Below are positions 1 to 7,375 of a DNA stretch of 50,281 nucleotides, piece by piece. The first letter of the stretch is position 1. Every line of letters begins with the position of its first letter. The DNA comes from Lachnospiraceae bacterium (GTDB lineage Bacteria; Bacillota; Clostridia; Lachnospirales; Lachnospiraceae). The stretch covers positions 1-50,281 of the forward strand of contig JAFUIR010000020.1 in NCBI GenBank assembly GCA_017468395.1, written 5' to 3'. Position numbers and translations under genes: made by a program. The notes beneath the pieces are model-generated. The model was not told the origin of the DNA, did no database searches, and was given only the letters and a program-made list of their open reading frames with translations.

Positions 1-10
1 GGGTAAAATA

Positions 11-40
11 AAAAAGACTGCTTGCAGGTCTTTTTTTATT
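11..40 (+). terminator. Intrinsic terminator of an upstream gene
   Basis: A stem formed by AAAGAC and GTCTTT with an inner CTGC/GCAG pairing is followed by a run of seven T. It would end a gene lying to the left of the window. Confidence 0.6.
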
Positions 41-201
41 TTATTCTCTTTTTATGCTGCGAAAGTTGCGAGAACGAGAATTTCGTCAGAAATTCGAGTG
101 CCGCAAGTTTCGGCGTTGCTAAGATGAAATATTTTGTTACACCGTCTTTGGCGTGAAAATTTTGGCATATACCTCCGCTTTATCTGTAAGTGATGTAACA
201 G

Positions 202-775
202 AATGAATATGCGTTTGTAAATGATTGGAGTGGTGGTTGGTTCTTCACTATCACTTTTAACCCAAAGCAATAGTTTTAACTATGAAGAATGTTATAATCG
301 TGTTTATCAGTTTTTAAAGAATGTGAAAGACCAAAACCCAGATTTCAAATATTTATTTGTTCCAGAATTGCACAAGAGCAAGCGGTGGCATTTTCATGGG
401 ATTGGAGTAAATTGTGATAGATTGAAATTTGAAAAGAGTGGCATTGTTAAGAATGGAAAAGAAATCTATAACATCAATAAGCGTAGTTTCAAATATGGTT
501 TCACTACTGCCACCAAAATAGAAAGCACCGAAAAAGTGAGTAACTACATCACAAAGTACATAACCAAAGAACTAATTACCATGTCCAAAGGACAGCACCG
601 CTATTTGTATAGCAAGAACCTAGCAAAGCCACAAAGTGAAACGCTATTTGAAGAAGATTTGAAATTTATGGAGTTGCTTCTTTCCAAACATAAAGACCTA
701 ATGAAGATTAAAAAGGTAAAAGATGAAGAGTGTGGAATTGAAACAACATATATCACGATTAAGAAGAATAAGTAA
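202..775 (+). pseudogene. Rolling-circle replication initiator (Rep, ORF2/G2P type) relic
   Basis: The open frame from 221 carries the HUH-nuclease metal motif (RWHFHGI, His-x-His) and downstream the tyrosine motif YITKYITKE, the hallmarks of small-plasmid and phage Rep proteins. The upstream conserved motif is not in this frame: at 223-268 the frame beginning GAT encodes WSGGWFFTITFNPKQ, the typical T-x-TF motif, and then stops. The two pieces join around 265-275, so one frameshift separates motif I from the HUH motif. No start codon or ribosome binding site precedes the motif I piece, whose frame opens after a stop at 196-198, and the N-terminus is missing or scrambled. I read this as a decayed Rep from an integrated plasmid or element. 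The AT-rich composition and the neighbouring resistance-type DHFR fit transfer. Confidence 0.75.
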
Positions 776-853
776 AAAGTGTTTATACATGTTGGAAACA
801 ATGATATAATGATAGGTAGACAACGATGAGTTTAGGTTTGTGGAGGATAAGGT

Positions 854-1321
854 ATGATTGCTCTAATCGTGGCTTTTGCCAAAAATCAAGTAATTGGCAA
901 TAATGGTTGTATTCCCTGGAAAATAAAAGGAGAACAAAAACGTTTTAAGGAACTGACAACCGAAAATGTGGTTATTATGGGGAGACGTTCTTATGAAGAG
1001 ATAGGAAAGCCATTACCAAATAGAACAACAATTGTTATATCTAATACTAAAAATTTTAATGGAGAAAATTGTTTTACTGCAAAAACGTTAAAAGAAGCAA
1101 TTGAATTAGCAGGAGATAAAGATATATATATTTCAGGTGGTGCAAAGTTATATGAAGAAGCATTGCCACTAGTTGAAAAAATGTATATTACTGAAATTGA
1201 CTGTGATATTAACGGAGATGCATTTTTTCCGCCTTTTGATAAAGAGCAGTTCATAAAAGAAATTGATGAACGATATGAGGGTGAAATTCCTTACACCTAT
1301 GTAACATACACAAGGAAGTAA
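854..1321 (+). CDS. Dihydrofolate reductase, DfrF-like (possible trimethoprim resistance type)
   Basis: A 155-residue dihydrofolate reductase, which reduces dihydrofolate to tetrahydrofolate with NADPH in the cytosol. Seen: the N-terminal LIVAFAKNQVIG strand, the IPWKI segment, VVIMGRRSYEEIG (NADPH-binding region) and YISGGAKLYEEAL. By alignment to E. coli DHFR the active-site acid (Asp27 there) is Glu here, in KIKGEQKRF. Glu at this position also occurs in Bacillus anthracis DHFR and, as I recall it, in the transferable DfrF enzyme, and both tolerate trimethoprim. The stretch from IPWKIKGEQK through LPNR resembles DfrF from memory; no search was run. GGAGGATAAG precedes the ATG. The gene is AT-rich and follows a plasmid Rep relic, so acquisition is likely. 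Resistance itself is an inference. Confidence 0.85.
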   Translation: MIALIVAFAKNQVIGNNGCIPWKIKGEQKRFKELTTENVVIMGRRSYEEIGKPLPNRTTIVISNTKNFNGENCFTAKTLKEAIELAGDKDIYISGGAKLYEEALPLVEKMYITEIDCDINGDAFFPPFDKEQFIKEIDERYEGEIPYTYVTYTRK

Positions 1322-1342
1322 ATTCTATATTTTCTTAAAGTC

Positions 1343-1438
1343 ATGCGGAAGTTTGTTACACTTGAAGATGATGTGCTGAAAATCCCCTTTCTATCGTGTT
1401 TTTTAGGTACAAATTCATTCAAGTCCCATCTTCCGCAT
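1343..1438. repeat. Inverted repeat in the spacer after the DHFR gene
   Basis: ATGCGGAAG at 1343-1351 and CTTCCGCAT at 1430-1438 are a perfect 9-bp inverted pair about 78 bases apart, in otherwise featureless AT-rich DNA. It may mark an end of the Rep/DHFR insertion. No other support is visible. Confidence 0.3.
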
Positions 1439-1464
1439 TAGAGAACGTTCCTTTCATAGATACT

Positions 1465-1501
1465 TAATTTTATTGCAAAAACAGCCGATATAAGTTATAC
1501 T
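1465..1501 (+). promoter_or_regulatory. Flagellar sigma (sigma-D/sigma-28) type promoter overlapping a sigma-A promoter
   Basis: TAAT (1465-1468), 16 bases, then CCGATAT (1485-1491) matches the sigma-D consensus TAAA-N15-CCGATAT except one base of the -35. In the same stretch TTGCAA (1473-1478), 17 bases, TATACT (1496-1501) gives a sigma-A promoter. Both point to the FliD-like gene at 1579. Confidence 0.5.
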
Positions 1502-1578
1502 AGAAGTGAGAAAAGATTTCTTATCACTTAACTATTAACATAGGCACGGATGCCGGCAGTTTCACAAGGAGTGATGAT

Positions 1579-2307
1579 ATGGCTATTAACATTCAATTAA
1601 AAAATGATTATTCTGCGCTTTTTGGCAGTTTGGGAACTGGCAGAAACGGTAGTAGTTCTTTGGGAAATTTAAACTTCCTTTCCGATTACGCATCTATCAA
1701 AAATGGTAGTTACGGCAAATTGATGAAGGCGTATTATGCCGAAACAGGCACTTCCAATAAGGCCTCTTCTTTGGTAAATAAAAAGACGACTGCCACAAGC
1801 CAAGATGACACAAAGACATTGGCAAGAATGCAGAGTGCGACAGATGAATTAAAGAACTCGGCAGATGCCCTTTTGGAAAGTGGGAAAAAATCTGTCTTTA
1901 AAGAAGATAATCAGGATGCGATTTACAAGGCAGTAGATGCTTTTGTTAAAGATTACAATGCCGTATTGGAAGTATCTGATGATACAAACAGTACTTCAGT
2001 GCTTAATAAAGTTTCCCGTATGGTAAATATCACGGAAACCTATGAAAAATCTTTGAGTAGCATTGGTATTACAGTGGAAGATGATAATTCCCTCAGTATT
2101 GATAAAGAAACGTTTTTAAAAGCGGATATGGATAAAGTGAAAGATTTGTTCAACGGGACCGGTTCCTATGGTTACAGCACATCCGCCCAGGCTTCCTTTA
2201 TTAATTTTGCTGCGGACAATGAGGCAAGTAAGGCCAATACATACGGCGTGACCGGTTCTTATACGAACAACTATTCCGCAGGAAATATCTTTAACTCTTG
2301 GTTTTAG
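1579..2307 (+). CDS. FliD-like flagellar-associated protein, short form
   Basis: A 242-residue protein without a signal peptide or membrane segment. The C-terminal half (about residues 110-200) has the pattern AVDAFVKDYNAVLE, then GITVEDDNSLSIDKETF and a final VKDLF, which matches the C-terminal domain pattern of the flagellar hook-associated protein FliD (FV..YN..., GI....G.L.iD...f, v..lF). Full FliD is usually above 400 residues, so this is at most a shortened relative and not the cap protein itself. The Ser/Asn-rich tail ends FNSWF. AGGAG lies eight bases before the ATG. The upstream CCGATAT promoter supports expression with late flagellar genes. No other flagellar gene is in the window. 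Function is inferred. Confidence 0.6.
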   Translation: MAINIQLKNDYSALFGSLGTGRNGSSSLGNLNFLSDYASIKNGSYGKLMKAYYAETGTSNKASSLVNKKTTATSQDDTKTLARMQSATDELKNSADALLESGKKSVFKEDNQDAIYKAVDAFVKDYNAVLEVSDDTNSTSVLNKVSRMVNITETYEKSLSSIGITVEDDNSLSIDKETFLKADMDKVKDLFNGTGSYGYSTSAQASFINFAADNEASKANTYGVTGSYTNNYSAGNIFNSWF

Positions 2308-2331
2308 ATAATATATTTCAAAGAAAACAGT

Positions 2332-2362
2332 GGCTCTGATTGCAAAATCAGAGCCCTTTTTA
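2332..2362 (+). terminator. Terminator of the FliD-like gene
   Basis: Perfect 10-bp stem GGCTCTGATT/AATCAGAGCC with a GCAA loop followed by a T run. Confidence 0.85.
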
Positions 2363-2411
2363 TATGTGTGGAATTTATATGAAAAATCACTACAATTCGG
2401 AAAATAAAGTG

Positions 2412-2440
2412 TTGACAGAATAGGGGAAAGAATATATAAT
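2412..2440 (+). promoter_or_regulatory. Promoter of tRNA-Leu
   Basis: Consensus TTGACA (2412-2417), 17-base spacer, TATAAT (2435-2440), starting about ten bases before the tRNA. Confidence 0.85.
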
Positions 2441-2451
2441 AACACTTGTTC

Positions 2452-2535
2452 GCGGGAATGCTGGAATTGGCAGACAGGCATGATTCAGGTTCATGTGTGT
2501 GTACGCACGTGAGGGTTCAAGTCCCTTTTCCCGCA
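2452..2535 (+). tRNA. tRNA-Leu (anticodon CAG)
   Basis: An 84-base cloverleaf: acceptor GCGGGAA/TTCCCGC, D arm with GGAATTGGCAGAC, anticodon stem CATGA/TCATG closing the loop TTCAGGT with anticodon CAG, a long variable arm (GTGTGTACGCAC) typical of class II tRNAs, and a TTCAAGT T loop. CCA is not encoded. Confidence 0.9.
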
Positions 2536-2543
2536 CTAAGGAA

Positions 2544-2596
2544 AGCCGAAAAGATGTTGGAAACCATTTAGTGTCCACATTTTTCGGCTGTTTTTA
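2544..2596 (+). terminator. Terminator after tRNA-Leu
   Basis: AGCCGAAAA (2544-2552) pairs with TTTTCGGCT (2581-2589), followed by GTTTTTAT. The loop is long (28 bases). Confidence 0.65.
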
Positions 2597-2731
2597 TGTC
2601 GTGAAACACGAAAAAACATGGGTCAAAAGTACTATTTTTAATGGTGGTTTCTTGTAGAGTTACTACAAAAATGGTACGGTTTTGTTTGTGGAATACCACG
2701 ATTTGTTGATAATTATTCCCATTTGGATTGC

Positions 2732-2751
2732 ACTATTATTATAATAATAGT
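2732..2751. repeat. Perfect 20-bp palindrome before the small Cys-peptide gene
   Basis: ACTATTATTA followed directly by its reverse complement TAATAATAGT. It lies about 30 bases before the start at 2781, where promoter elements are expected, and may be an operator. Between 2597 and 2731 I see only one small hairpin, TTGTAG/CTACAA at 2652-2668. Confidence 0.45.
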
Positions 2752-2780
2752 ACAATAAAGAAAAAATGGGGGGCGGGATA

Positions 2781-3083
2781 ATGGAAAAATACGTTAGACC
2801 AATTGTTGTAGTAAATGATGAAGTTTCAGAGGGTGTTTATGCCGCAAGTGGCGCGCGTATCCAGTATTCATGTGATAGTATTTACATGAACGGAGTTTAT
2901 CATCATCCGACCTATAATCCGCTTGAAGACGGATATAAAATAGGTAGGGGATGTGAAGGTTGTCCGGCATGGACCGGCGATTCTTGTAGATTTGATACGG
3001 CTCCGGAGCAGATGAACTGGGATGGCGATTTCAGACCGACTTGGGAAGTAGACGGAAAACTTCCGGATGATAAGGGTGTTTAA
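2781..3083 (+). CDS. Small Cys-containing protein, unknown function
   Basis: A 100-residue protein. The ATG at 2781 is chosen over the one at 2766 because the latter lies in the purine-rich ribosome binding site GGGGGGCGGG. It begins MEKYVRPIVVVNDE and continues EGVYAASG, a leader-like opening I have seen in many short Lachnospiraceae proteins of unknown role. Four cysteines follow at residues 31, 58, 61 and 69, including GCEGCPAW, within a Gly/Tyr/Asp-rich body. There is no signal peptide or membrane segment. The leader-like start and Cys-rich core recall ribosomally made, modified peptides, but no maturation enzyme or exporter lies next to it, so this is only a possibility. It is a single gene with its own terminator. 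Confidence 0.65.
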   Translation: MEKYVRPIVVVNDEVSEGVYAASGARIQYSCDSIYMNGVYHHPTYNPLEDGYKIGRGCEGCPAWTGDSCRFDTAPEQMNWDGDFRPTWEVDGKLPDDKGV

Positions 3084-3104
3084 AATTTAATAGTGATTCA
3101 AAGA

Positions 3105-3136
3105 GGGATTTCTTATGGGAAGTCCCTTTTTATTTT
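3105..3136 (+). terminator. Terminator of the small Cys-protein gene
   Basis: GGGATTTC (3105-3112) pairs with GAAGTCCC (3119-3126) and is followed by TTTTTATTTT. Confidence 0.75.
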
Positions 3137-3153
3137 GTAAAAGTAAGTATTAT

Positions 3154-3182
3154 TTGCGAAAACAGGGCTTGCGTATTATAAT
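3154..3182 (+). promoter_or_regulatory. Promoter of the large membrane protein
   Basis: TTGCGA (3154-3159), 17 bases, TATAAT (3177-3182), with the start codon 31 bases downstream. Confidence 0.6.
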
Positions 3183-3212
3183 GAATGAGAGAATAAGGAA
3201 AAGGAATGCAGC

Positions 3213-4940
3213 ATGAAAAAAATATTGTGCAACATAGAGAAAAAACATATATTTTTTGCGGGAATGATACTGGTTTTAATGGCTCAGATTCCTTTTTTGA
3301 TTTTGGGCGAGCAGTCTATCGTGCCCTATCATGACCAATTGGACGGGGAACTGATTGCTTATATTTATCAGGCAAAGTATCTGTTTTCAGGGCAAGGTGT
3401 GATTCCTGAATTTTTAAATGGTGCGGCAAAAACGGCACTGTTGCCACCGGCACCTTTAGCGGTACTGTTGTTTCGCGTATTTTCGCCCTTTGTGGCCTAT
3501 ATGATTATGCAGATACTGTGTCAGGTGGCCGCCTATGTGGGGATGTTTTGGCTGACAGAGTGTTTTGAGTGTCATAAATTGGTATCCTTTGTGTCGGCTC
3601 TTTTGTATGCCTTTCTGCCCTTTTTGGTGGTGTATGGTTTAAGCCAATATGGTGCGCCGCTGTTGTTTGTAAGCATGATTTGGTTATGCAAAGGCGAGCG
3701 CAGGGGCTGGGCATATGCCTACATTATTTTTTATGCAGCAATGTCTTCCTTGGTTTTGTGCGGTTTTGCGTGGCTGATGGTGGGCGCCGGGGCGTTGCTG
3801 GTGCTATTTTTAAAAAAGCAAAAGAAGGCATTTGGTAATTTATGCATAGGTCTTGGAATGTTACTTGGAGTCTATGTGTTGGAAAACCTTTCTCTTTTGT
3901 CTCAAATGCTTGGTTTGGGCGGGGGAGTGGCCTCCCATAAAGGTGATTATGTGATAAGCGGGGATGGATTTTGGCGCACTTTCTGGGAGTATCTGCGGTA
4001 TAATGCGGAGCATAGTAAGGATCAGCATATTTGGATTTTGTGGGCGGCGGTCATTGCCTTGACGGTGGGACTGTTTTTTTACAAGAAGTGGAGTGAAAAG
4101 AGTCGGAATAAATTTATAAGTATGACATGGATGCTGGCCGTCATGCTTTTGATGTATGTGGTGGCTGCTTTTTGGGATTGTAGTATAGGTGTGGCAATCA
4201 GAAGCCATTTAGGAACACTGGGCACGTTCCAGTTATCACGTATTATGTGGTTGTTGCCCATGATGTGGTATTTGGTACTGGCTTTCATACTTACCATTCT
4301 TTGGGAAAATAAGAGTAGCGTGCGACTGTTTGGCTGTGTGGCGGCAGGGGTATTGTGTCTTTGGATGGGAGCACTGTGTCTGAAAGGTGCCATGGTAAAG
4401 CCTTGTATACAGGAGATGGTGTTTGCGGATTATGAAACGATTTCATGGTCGGATTATTTTGCCGTGGGAGTTATGGAGCAGGCACAGCAATTTATTTACG
4501 AAGAAACCGGTTTAAAAAAAGAGCAGTACCGGGTGGCCAGTCTGGGAATTGACCCGGCGGCAGCTTTGTATCACGGTTTTTACTGTGTAGACGGATATTC
4601 TAACAACTATGATTTGGAATATAAGAAGGCTTTCCGTAAAGTCATCGCACCGGAACTGGACAGAAGCAAATGGTTACAGCAATATTATGATGAGTGGGGA
4701 AACCGGTGCTATTTGTTTTCTTCGGAGATTCCCGGATATTTTAATATCGAAAAGGGCAGTTTTTGGTATAACGATTTGCAATTGGATACAAAGGCGCTGA
4801 AAGAACTTGGTTGTGATTATATTTTGTCAGCGGCTTATGTGGTAAATGCAGAGGAACTGAATTTGAAATTGCTGCGGGAAGAGGCTTTTGAAACGTCGGA
4901 AAGTTATTATCGCATATATATTTATAAAATAGAGGCATAA
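3213..4940 (+). CDS. Polytopic membrane protein, GT-C / DUF6044-like
   Basis: A 575-residue protein with about a dozen hydrophobic helices spread over residues 14-400, then a soluble C-terminal domain of about 170 residues rich in Tyr and Trp. The first outside loop reads YHDQLDGELIAY: an acidic residue in the first loop after TM1 is typical of lipid-linked-sugar (GT-C) glycosyltransferases. The overall build resembles the DUF6044 membrane family of Clostridia. That fit is from memory, and substrate and acceptor are unknown. AAGGAATGCAGC precedes the ATG. It stands alone between two terminators. The nearest wall-related genes are far away. Confidence 0.7.
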   Translation: MKKILCNIEKKHIFFAGMILVLMAQIPFLILGEQSIVPYHDQLDGELIAYIYQAKYLFSGQGVIPEFLNGAAKTALLPPAPLAVLLFRVFSPFVAYMIMQILCQVAAYVGMFWLTECFECHKLVSFVSALLYAFLPFLVVYGLSQYGAPLLFVSMIWLCKGERRGWAYAYIIFYAAMSSLVLCGFAWLMVGAGALLVLFLKKQKKAFGNLCIGLGMLLGVYVLENLSLLSQMLGLGGGVASHKGDYVISGDGFWRTFWEYLRYNAEHSKDQHIWILWAAVIALTVGLFFYKKWSEKSRNKFISMTWMLAVMLLMYVVAAFWDCSIGVAIRSHLGTLGTFQLSRIMWLLPMMWYLVLAFILTILWENKSSVRLFGCVAAGVLCLWMGALCLKGAMVKPCIQEMVFADYETISWSDYFAVGVMEQAQQFIYEETGLKKEQYRVASLGIDPAAALYHGFYCVDGYSNNYDLEYKKAFRKVIAPELDRSKWLQQYYDEWGNRCYLFSSEIPGYFNIEKGSFWYNDLQLDTKALKELGCDYILSAAYVVNAEELNLKLLREEAFETSESYYRIYIYKIEA

Positions 4941-4945
4941 AAGAA

Positions 4946-4980
4946 GGCTGGGTGCAAAGAAGTGCATCCAGCCATTTTCT
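4946..4980. terminator. Bidirectional terminator between convergent genes
   Basis: GGCTGGGTGCA (4946-4956) pairs with TGCATCCAGCC (4963-4973), 11 bp with one G-T pair. T-rich flanks on both sides suit the convergent genes ending at 4940 and 4980. Confidence 0.75.
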
Positions 4981-5342
4981 TATTTATTTAAAAATTTTTT
5001 GATGGCTTCGAAACTTTCCGGGCTGAGTACATGCTCCACGCGGCAAGCATCTTCCGAAGCAATTTTTTCATCGACACCGAGACTTGTAAGCCAATTGGTA
5101 ATCAACTCATGGCGCTCAAAAATCATTTCGGCAATGGCGCGTCCGGTGTCAGTTAAGTAAATAAATCCCTCTTTTGTAACGGTAATATGTTCTTTTTCAC
5201 GGAGGTTTTTCATGGCAACGCTGACGCTGGATTTTTTAAATCCCAATTCCTCGGCAATGTCAACGGAACGGACTACCGGATGGGTTTTGCTTAGCATCAA
5301 TATGGTTTCTAAGTAATTTTCAGCAGATTCGTTTATATGCAT
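4980..5342 (-). CDS. DtxR/MntR-family metal-dependent repressor
   Basis: A 120-residue regulator. The N-terminal winged helix (SAENYLETI, RSVDIAEELGFKKSSVSVAMKNLREKEHI) and the following metal-binding dimerisation helices (RHELITNWLTSLGV, EDACRVEHVLSPESFEAI) match the DtxR/MntR/IdeR family. The Glu-x2-His and Cys/Glu/His residues of the family metal site are visible. It lacks the C-terminal SH3-like domain, as in MntR. Start: GAAGGAG is 11 bases before the ATG at 5342 but only two bases before an in-frame TTG at 5351, so the ATG is preferred. It is divergent from the Fur-family gene. Whether it senses iron or manganese cannot be told. Confidence 0.85.
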   Translation of the reverse strand: MHINESAENYLETILMLSKTHPVVRSVDIAEELGFKKSSVSVAMKNLREKEHITVTKEGFIYLTDTGRAIAEMIFERHELITNWLTSLGVDEKIASEDACRVEHVLSPESFEAIKKFLNK

Positions 5343-5376
5343 GGCTGTCAATGCTCCTTCGTGAAATATTAAATCT

Positions 5377-5405
5377 AGTATAGCATGAGAGATGGAGTAA
5401 GGTAA
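5377..5405 (-). promoter_or_regulatory. Promoter of the DtxR-like gene
   Basis: On the minus strand TTACCT (5405-5400), 17 bases, TATACT (5382-5377), about 35 bases before the start codon. Confidence 0.55.
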
Positions 5406-5441
5406 ATAGTAATTTTTTTGTAAAAATGGAAGAAAAAGTTA

Positions 5442-5473
5442 TTGACAACTAATAATGGTTAGAATATACTAAC
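5442..5473 (+). promoter_or_regulatory. Promoter of the Fur-like gene with DtxR-type half sites
   Basis: TTGACA (5442-5447), 17 bases, TATACT (5465-5470). The -10 lies inside the near palindrome GTTAG-AATATA-CTAAC (5458-5473), and a further CTAA lies just upstream at 5449-5452. TTAG/CTAA half sites are the core of known DtxR/IdeR operators, so the divergent repressor may act here. Confidence 0.6.
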
Positions 5474-5528
5474 TTACATATTGAGAATGACTTTGATTTT
5501 CATTAAGAAATCTTATGAGGTGCATGAA

Positions 5529-6017
5529 ATGACAGTATATAGTAAAGAAGACAGAAAAGTTCCGGAATATAGAAATTACCGCAGGACACAGATGCAGAGG
5601 GAACTAATTATTGATAAATTGAAAGAGCGTGGTTGCAGAATTACAAAACAGAGAATGACTTTGATTGATATTATTTTGGAAAGCGATTGTTCCAGTTGTA
5701 AAGAGATTTTTTATCAGGCCTCAAAAGTAGATGATAAAATTGGAACAGCCACCGTTTACAGAATGGTAAATGTTCTGGAAGAAATTGGTGCAATCAGCAG
5801 AAAAAATATGTACAAGATTGCCTATTCGGAAAGTTGCGGAATGGAAGATGCCTGTACGGTGGTGTTGGATGATAACACTACATACCACTTGTCGGCGCAG
5901 AATTGGAATGCGGTTGTAAGAGCGGGACTAAAGGCCTGCGGTTATCTGGAAGAACAAAAAATCATGTCCATTGATATCAAACCTTGTGAATGTGATAATA
6001 AAGAGTGCTGCCACTGA
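5529..6017 (+). CDS. Fur-family transcriptional regulator
   Basis: A 162-residue regulator. The segment KERGCRITKQRMTLIDIILE, then CKEIFYQASKVDDKIGTATVYRMVNVLEEIGAI, is the Fur winged helix including the TATVYR recognition helix. The C-terminal half departs from classic Fur: the usual His-rich HHDH sensing motif is absent, and it ends CECDNKECCH, which could form a Cys-based metal site. Start: the TTG at 5481 lies about ten bases after the -10 and is essentially at the transcription start, so it cannot carry a leader. ATG 5529 has GAGGTG upstream and is preferred. The metal is unknown. Pairing with a DtxR-type regulator suggests iron or manganese balance. Confidence 0.8.
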   Translation: MTVYSKEDRKVPEYRNYRRTQMQRELIIDKLKERGCRITKQRMTLIDIILESDCSSCKEIFYQASKVDDKIGTATVYRMVNVLEEIGAISRKNMYKIAYSESCGMEDACTVVLDDNTTYHLSAQNWNAVVRAGLKACGYLEEQKIMSIDIKPCECDNKECCH

Positions 6018-6033
6018 CGGCAGCACTTTTTTC
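6005..6033 (+). terminator. Terminator of the Fur-like gene
   Basis: GTGCTGCC/GGCAGCAC with a six-base loop and six T. The stop codon lies in the loop. Confidence 0.9.
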
Positions 6034-6066
6034 AATACAAGTTTCTATTTGCAATAGGATGTGTGG

Positions 6067-7257
6067 CTAACAATTTTTGATTATTTTTGCGAGAATGTCT
6101 TTTGGGGCAACTACGGTTCCCTGTACCATGAGAGCAGAGCCACCGCCTTTTGCACCGAATTTTTCACGAAGCAGATTGGCCATATTTCTGCAATCCATAT
6201 CTTTGCTTCCTATGATATAGAAGTAACCCTCTTCATCACTTCCGGAGAATAGTCCACAATATCCGCTGTATTTTTCGGTCATAACGTTGACTGCATCGCG
6301 CAGGGCCTTGGCATCCATTTTGTCTTCAAAGAGAATGAGGGGCTCTTGGCTGCCTGCTATGGTGTCCGGTAATGCGGCAAGTCTTTGGCTGAGCAGTTTA
6401 GCCTGAAGGGAATTGATTCGTTCTTGGCGTCCCTGGCTTTCTTCTTTCAAGCGGCGCACTGCGTCCCCGATTTTTTCGGGTTTGGCAGATAATAAAACAG
6501 ATACATCCGTTACATAATTTTGATGATTTGTGTAGTCTGCAATGGCTCTCATGCCACACAAAATATTAAGGCGGACGCCGCCTCTGTGGTTTTGGAGAGA
6601 GGTTACCTTTAAAAGCCCGATTTGCCCGGTAAAATCAACGTGAGGAGCACAGCATGCACATACATCTACCCCGGGAATTTCTACAATGCGGACGTCTCCT
6701 TGAATTTCGATTTTGCTGCGATAGTCCATGGCGGACAAATCTTCTTTGGAGGGAAAAGAAATGAAAACAGGCAGATTCATTTGGATAACCCGGTTTACTT
6801 CTTTTTCCAGTTCCCGTACCTGCTCCGGGTTAAGTACTTTATCAAAATCCAAAGTCACTTCCTCGTATCCCAGATGAAATCCTACATTATTGCAACCATA
6901 ATGTGAATGAGCAAGCCCGGAAAGTATATGCTCGCCGGAATGTTGTTGCATAAAGTCAAAGCGCTGTGACCAGTCCACATGACCTGTGACAGTGTCACCT
7001 ACGGAAAGGGAATCAGCAGCCCCGGCAGGTAATACATGGGTTAGAATTTCATTTTTTATCTGCACATCCAGAACCGGCAAACCGTTTATTGTTCCGGTAT
7101 CGGCTTTCTGACCGCCCTCTTCCGGGAAAAATGCAGACTTATCTAAAGTAAGAAGTAAATTTCCGGTTTGAATATCGATTTCACAAGATAATACGGTGGC
7201 TGTGAAGTCCGTGATATGCGGGTCTTCATAATATATTTTTTGCGTAGGTGCTGGCAT
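6067..7257 (-). CDS. alaX: Alanyl-tRNA editing protein, AlaX-L type with DHHA1 domain
   Basis: A 396-residue relative of the editing half of alanyl-tRNA synthetase. It removes serine or glycine wrongly attached to tRNA-Ala. Seen: FFPEEGGQ near residue 43, the zinc-site motif HSGEH (His106, His110) and its partner C-x3-H in CACCAPH (Cys202, His206). After a coiled stretch of about 60 residues there is a DHHA1-like end with FGAKGGGSALMVQG. The aminoacylation domain is absent, which with the DHHA1 tail marks the long AlaX form. AAGGAAGGAC precedes the ATG, and a consensus promoter lies upstream. It converges with the Fur-like gene. Confidence 0.92.
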   Translation of the reverse strand: MPAPTQKIYYEDPHITDFTATVLSCEIDIQTGNLLLTLDKSAFFPEEGGQKADTGTINGLPVLDVQIKNEILTHVLPAGAADSLSVGDTVTGHVDWSQRFDFMQQHSGEHILSGLAHSHYGCNNVGFHLGYEEVTLDFDKVLNPEQVRELEKEVNRVIQMNLPVFISFPSKEDLSAMDYRSKIEIQGDVRIVEIPGVDVCACCAPHVDFTGQIGLLKVTSLQNHRGGVRLNILCGMRAIADYTNHQNYVTDVSVLLSAKPEKIGDAVRRLKEESQGRQERINSLQAKLLSQRLAALPDTIAGSQEPLILFEDKMDAKALRDAVNVMTEKYSGYCGLFSGSDEEGYFYIIGSKDMDCRNMANLLREKFGAKGGGSALMVQGTVVAPKDILAKIIKNC

Positions 7258-7295
7258 AAAGTAGTCCTTCCTTTTAATGCATGATTTCTATGGAT

Positions 7296-7324
7296 ATTAT
7301 AGCGGTTTCCGGTCAGACTGTCAA
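7296..7324 (-). promoter_or_regulatory. Promoter of the AlaX gene
   Basis: On the minus strand TTGACA (7324-7319), exactly 17 bases, TATAAT (7301-7296). Confidence 0.85.
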
Positions 7325-7339
7325 AATATACAGAGACGG

Positions 7340-7369
7340 TTGACTTTCCTGCAAAGAGTTTGTTATAAT
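7340..7369 (+). promoter_or_regulatory. Promoter of the first Rpn nuclease gene
   Basis: TTGACT (7340-7345), 18 bases, TATAAT (7364-7369). Transcription would start near 7376, giving a leader of about 185 bases. Confidence 0.75.
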
Positions 7370-7375
7370 GTTTGC

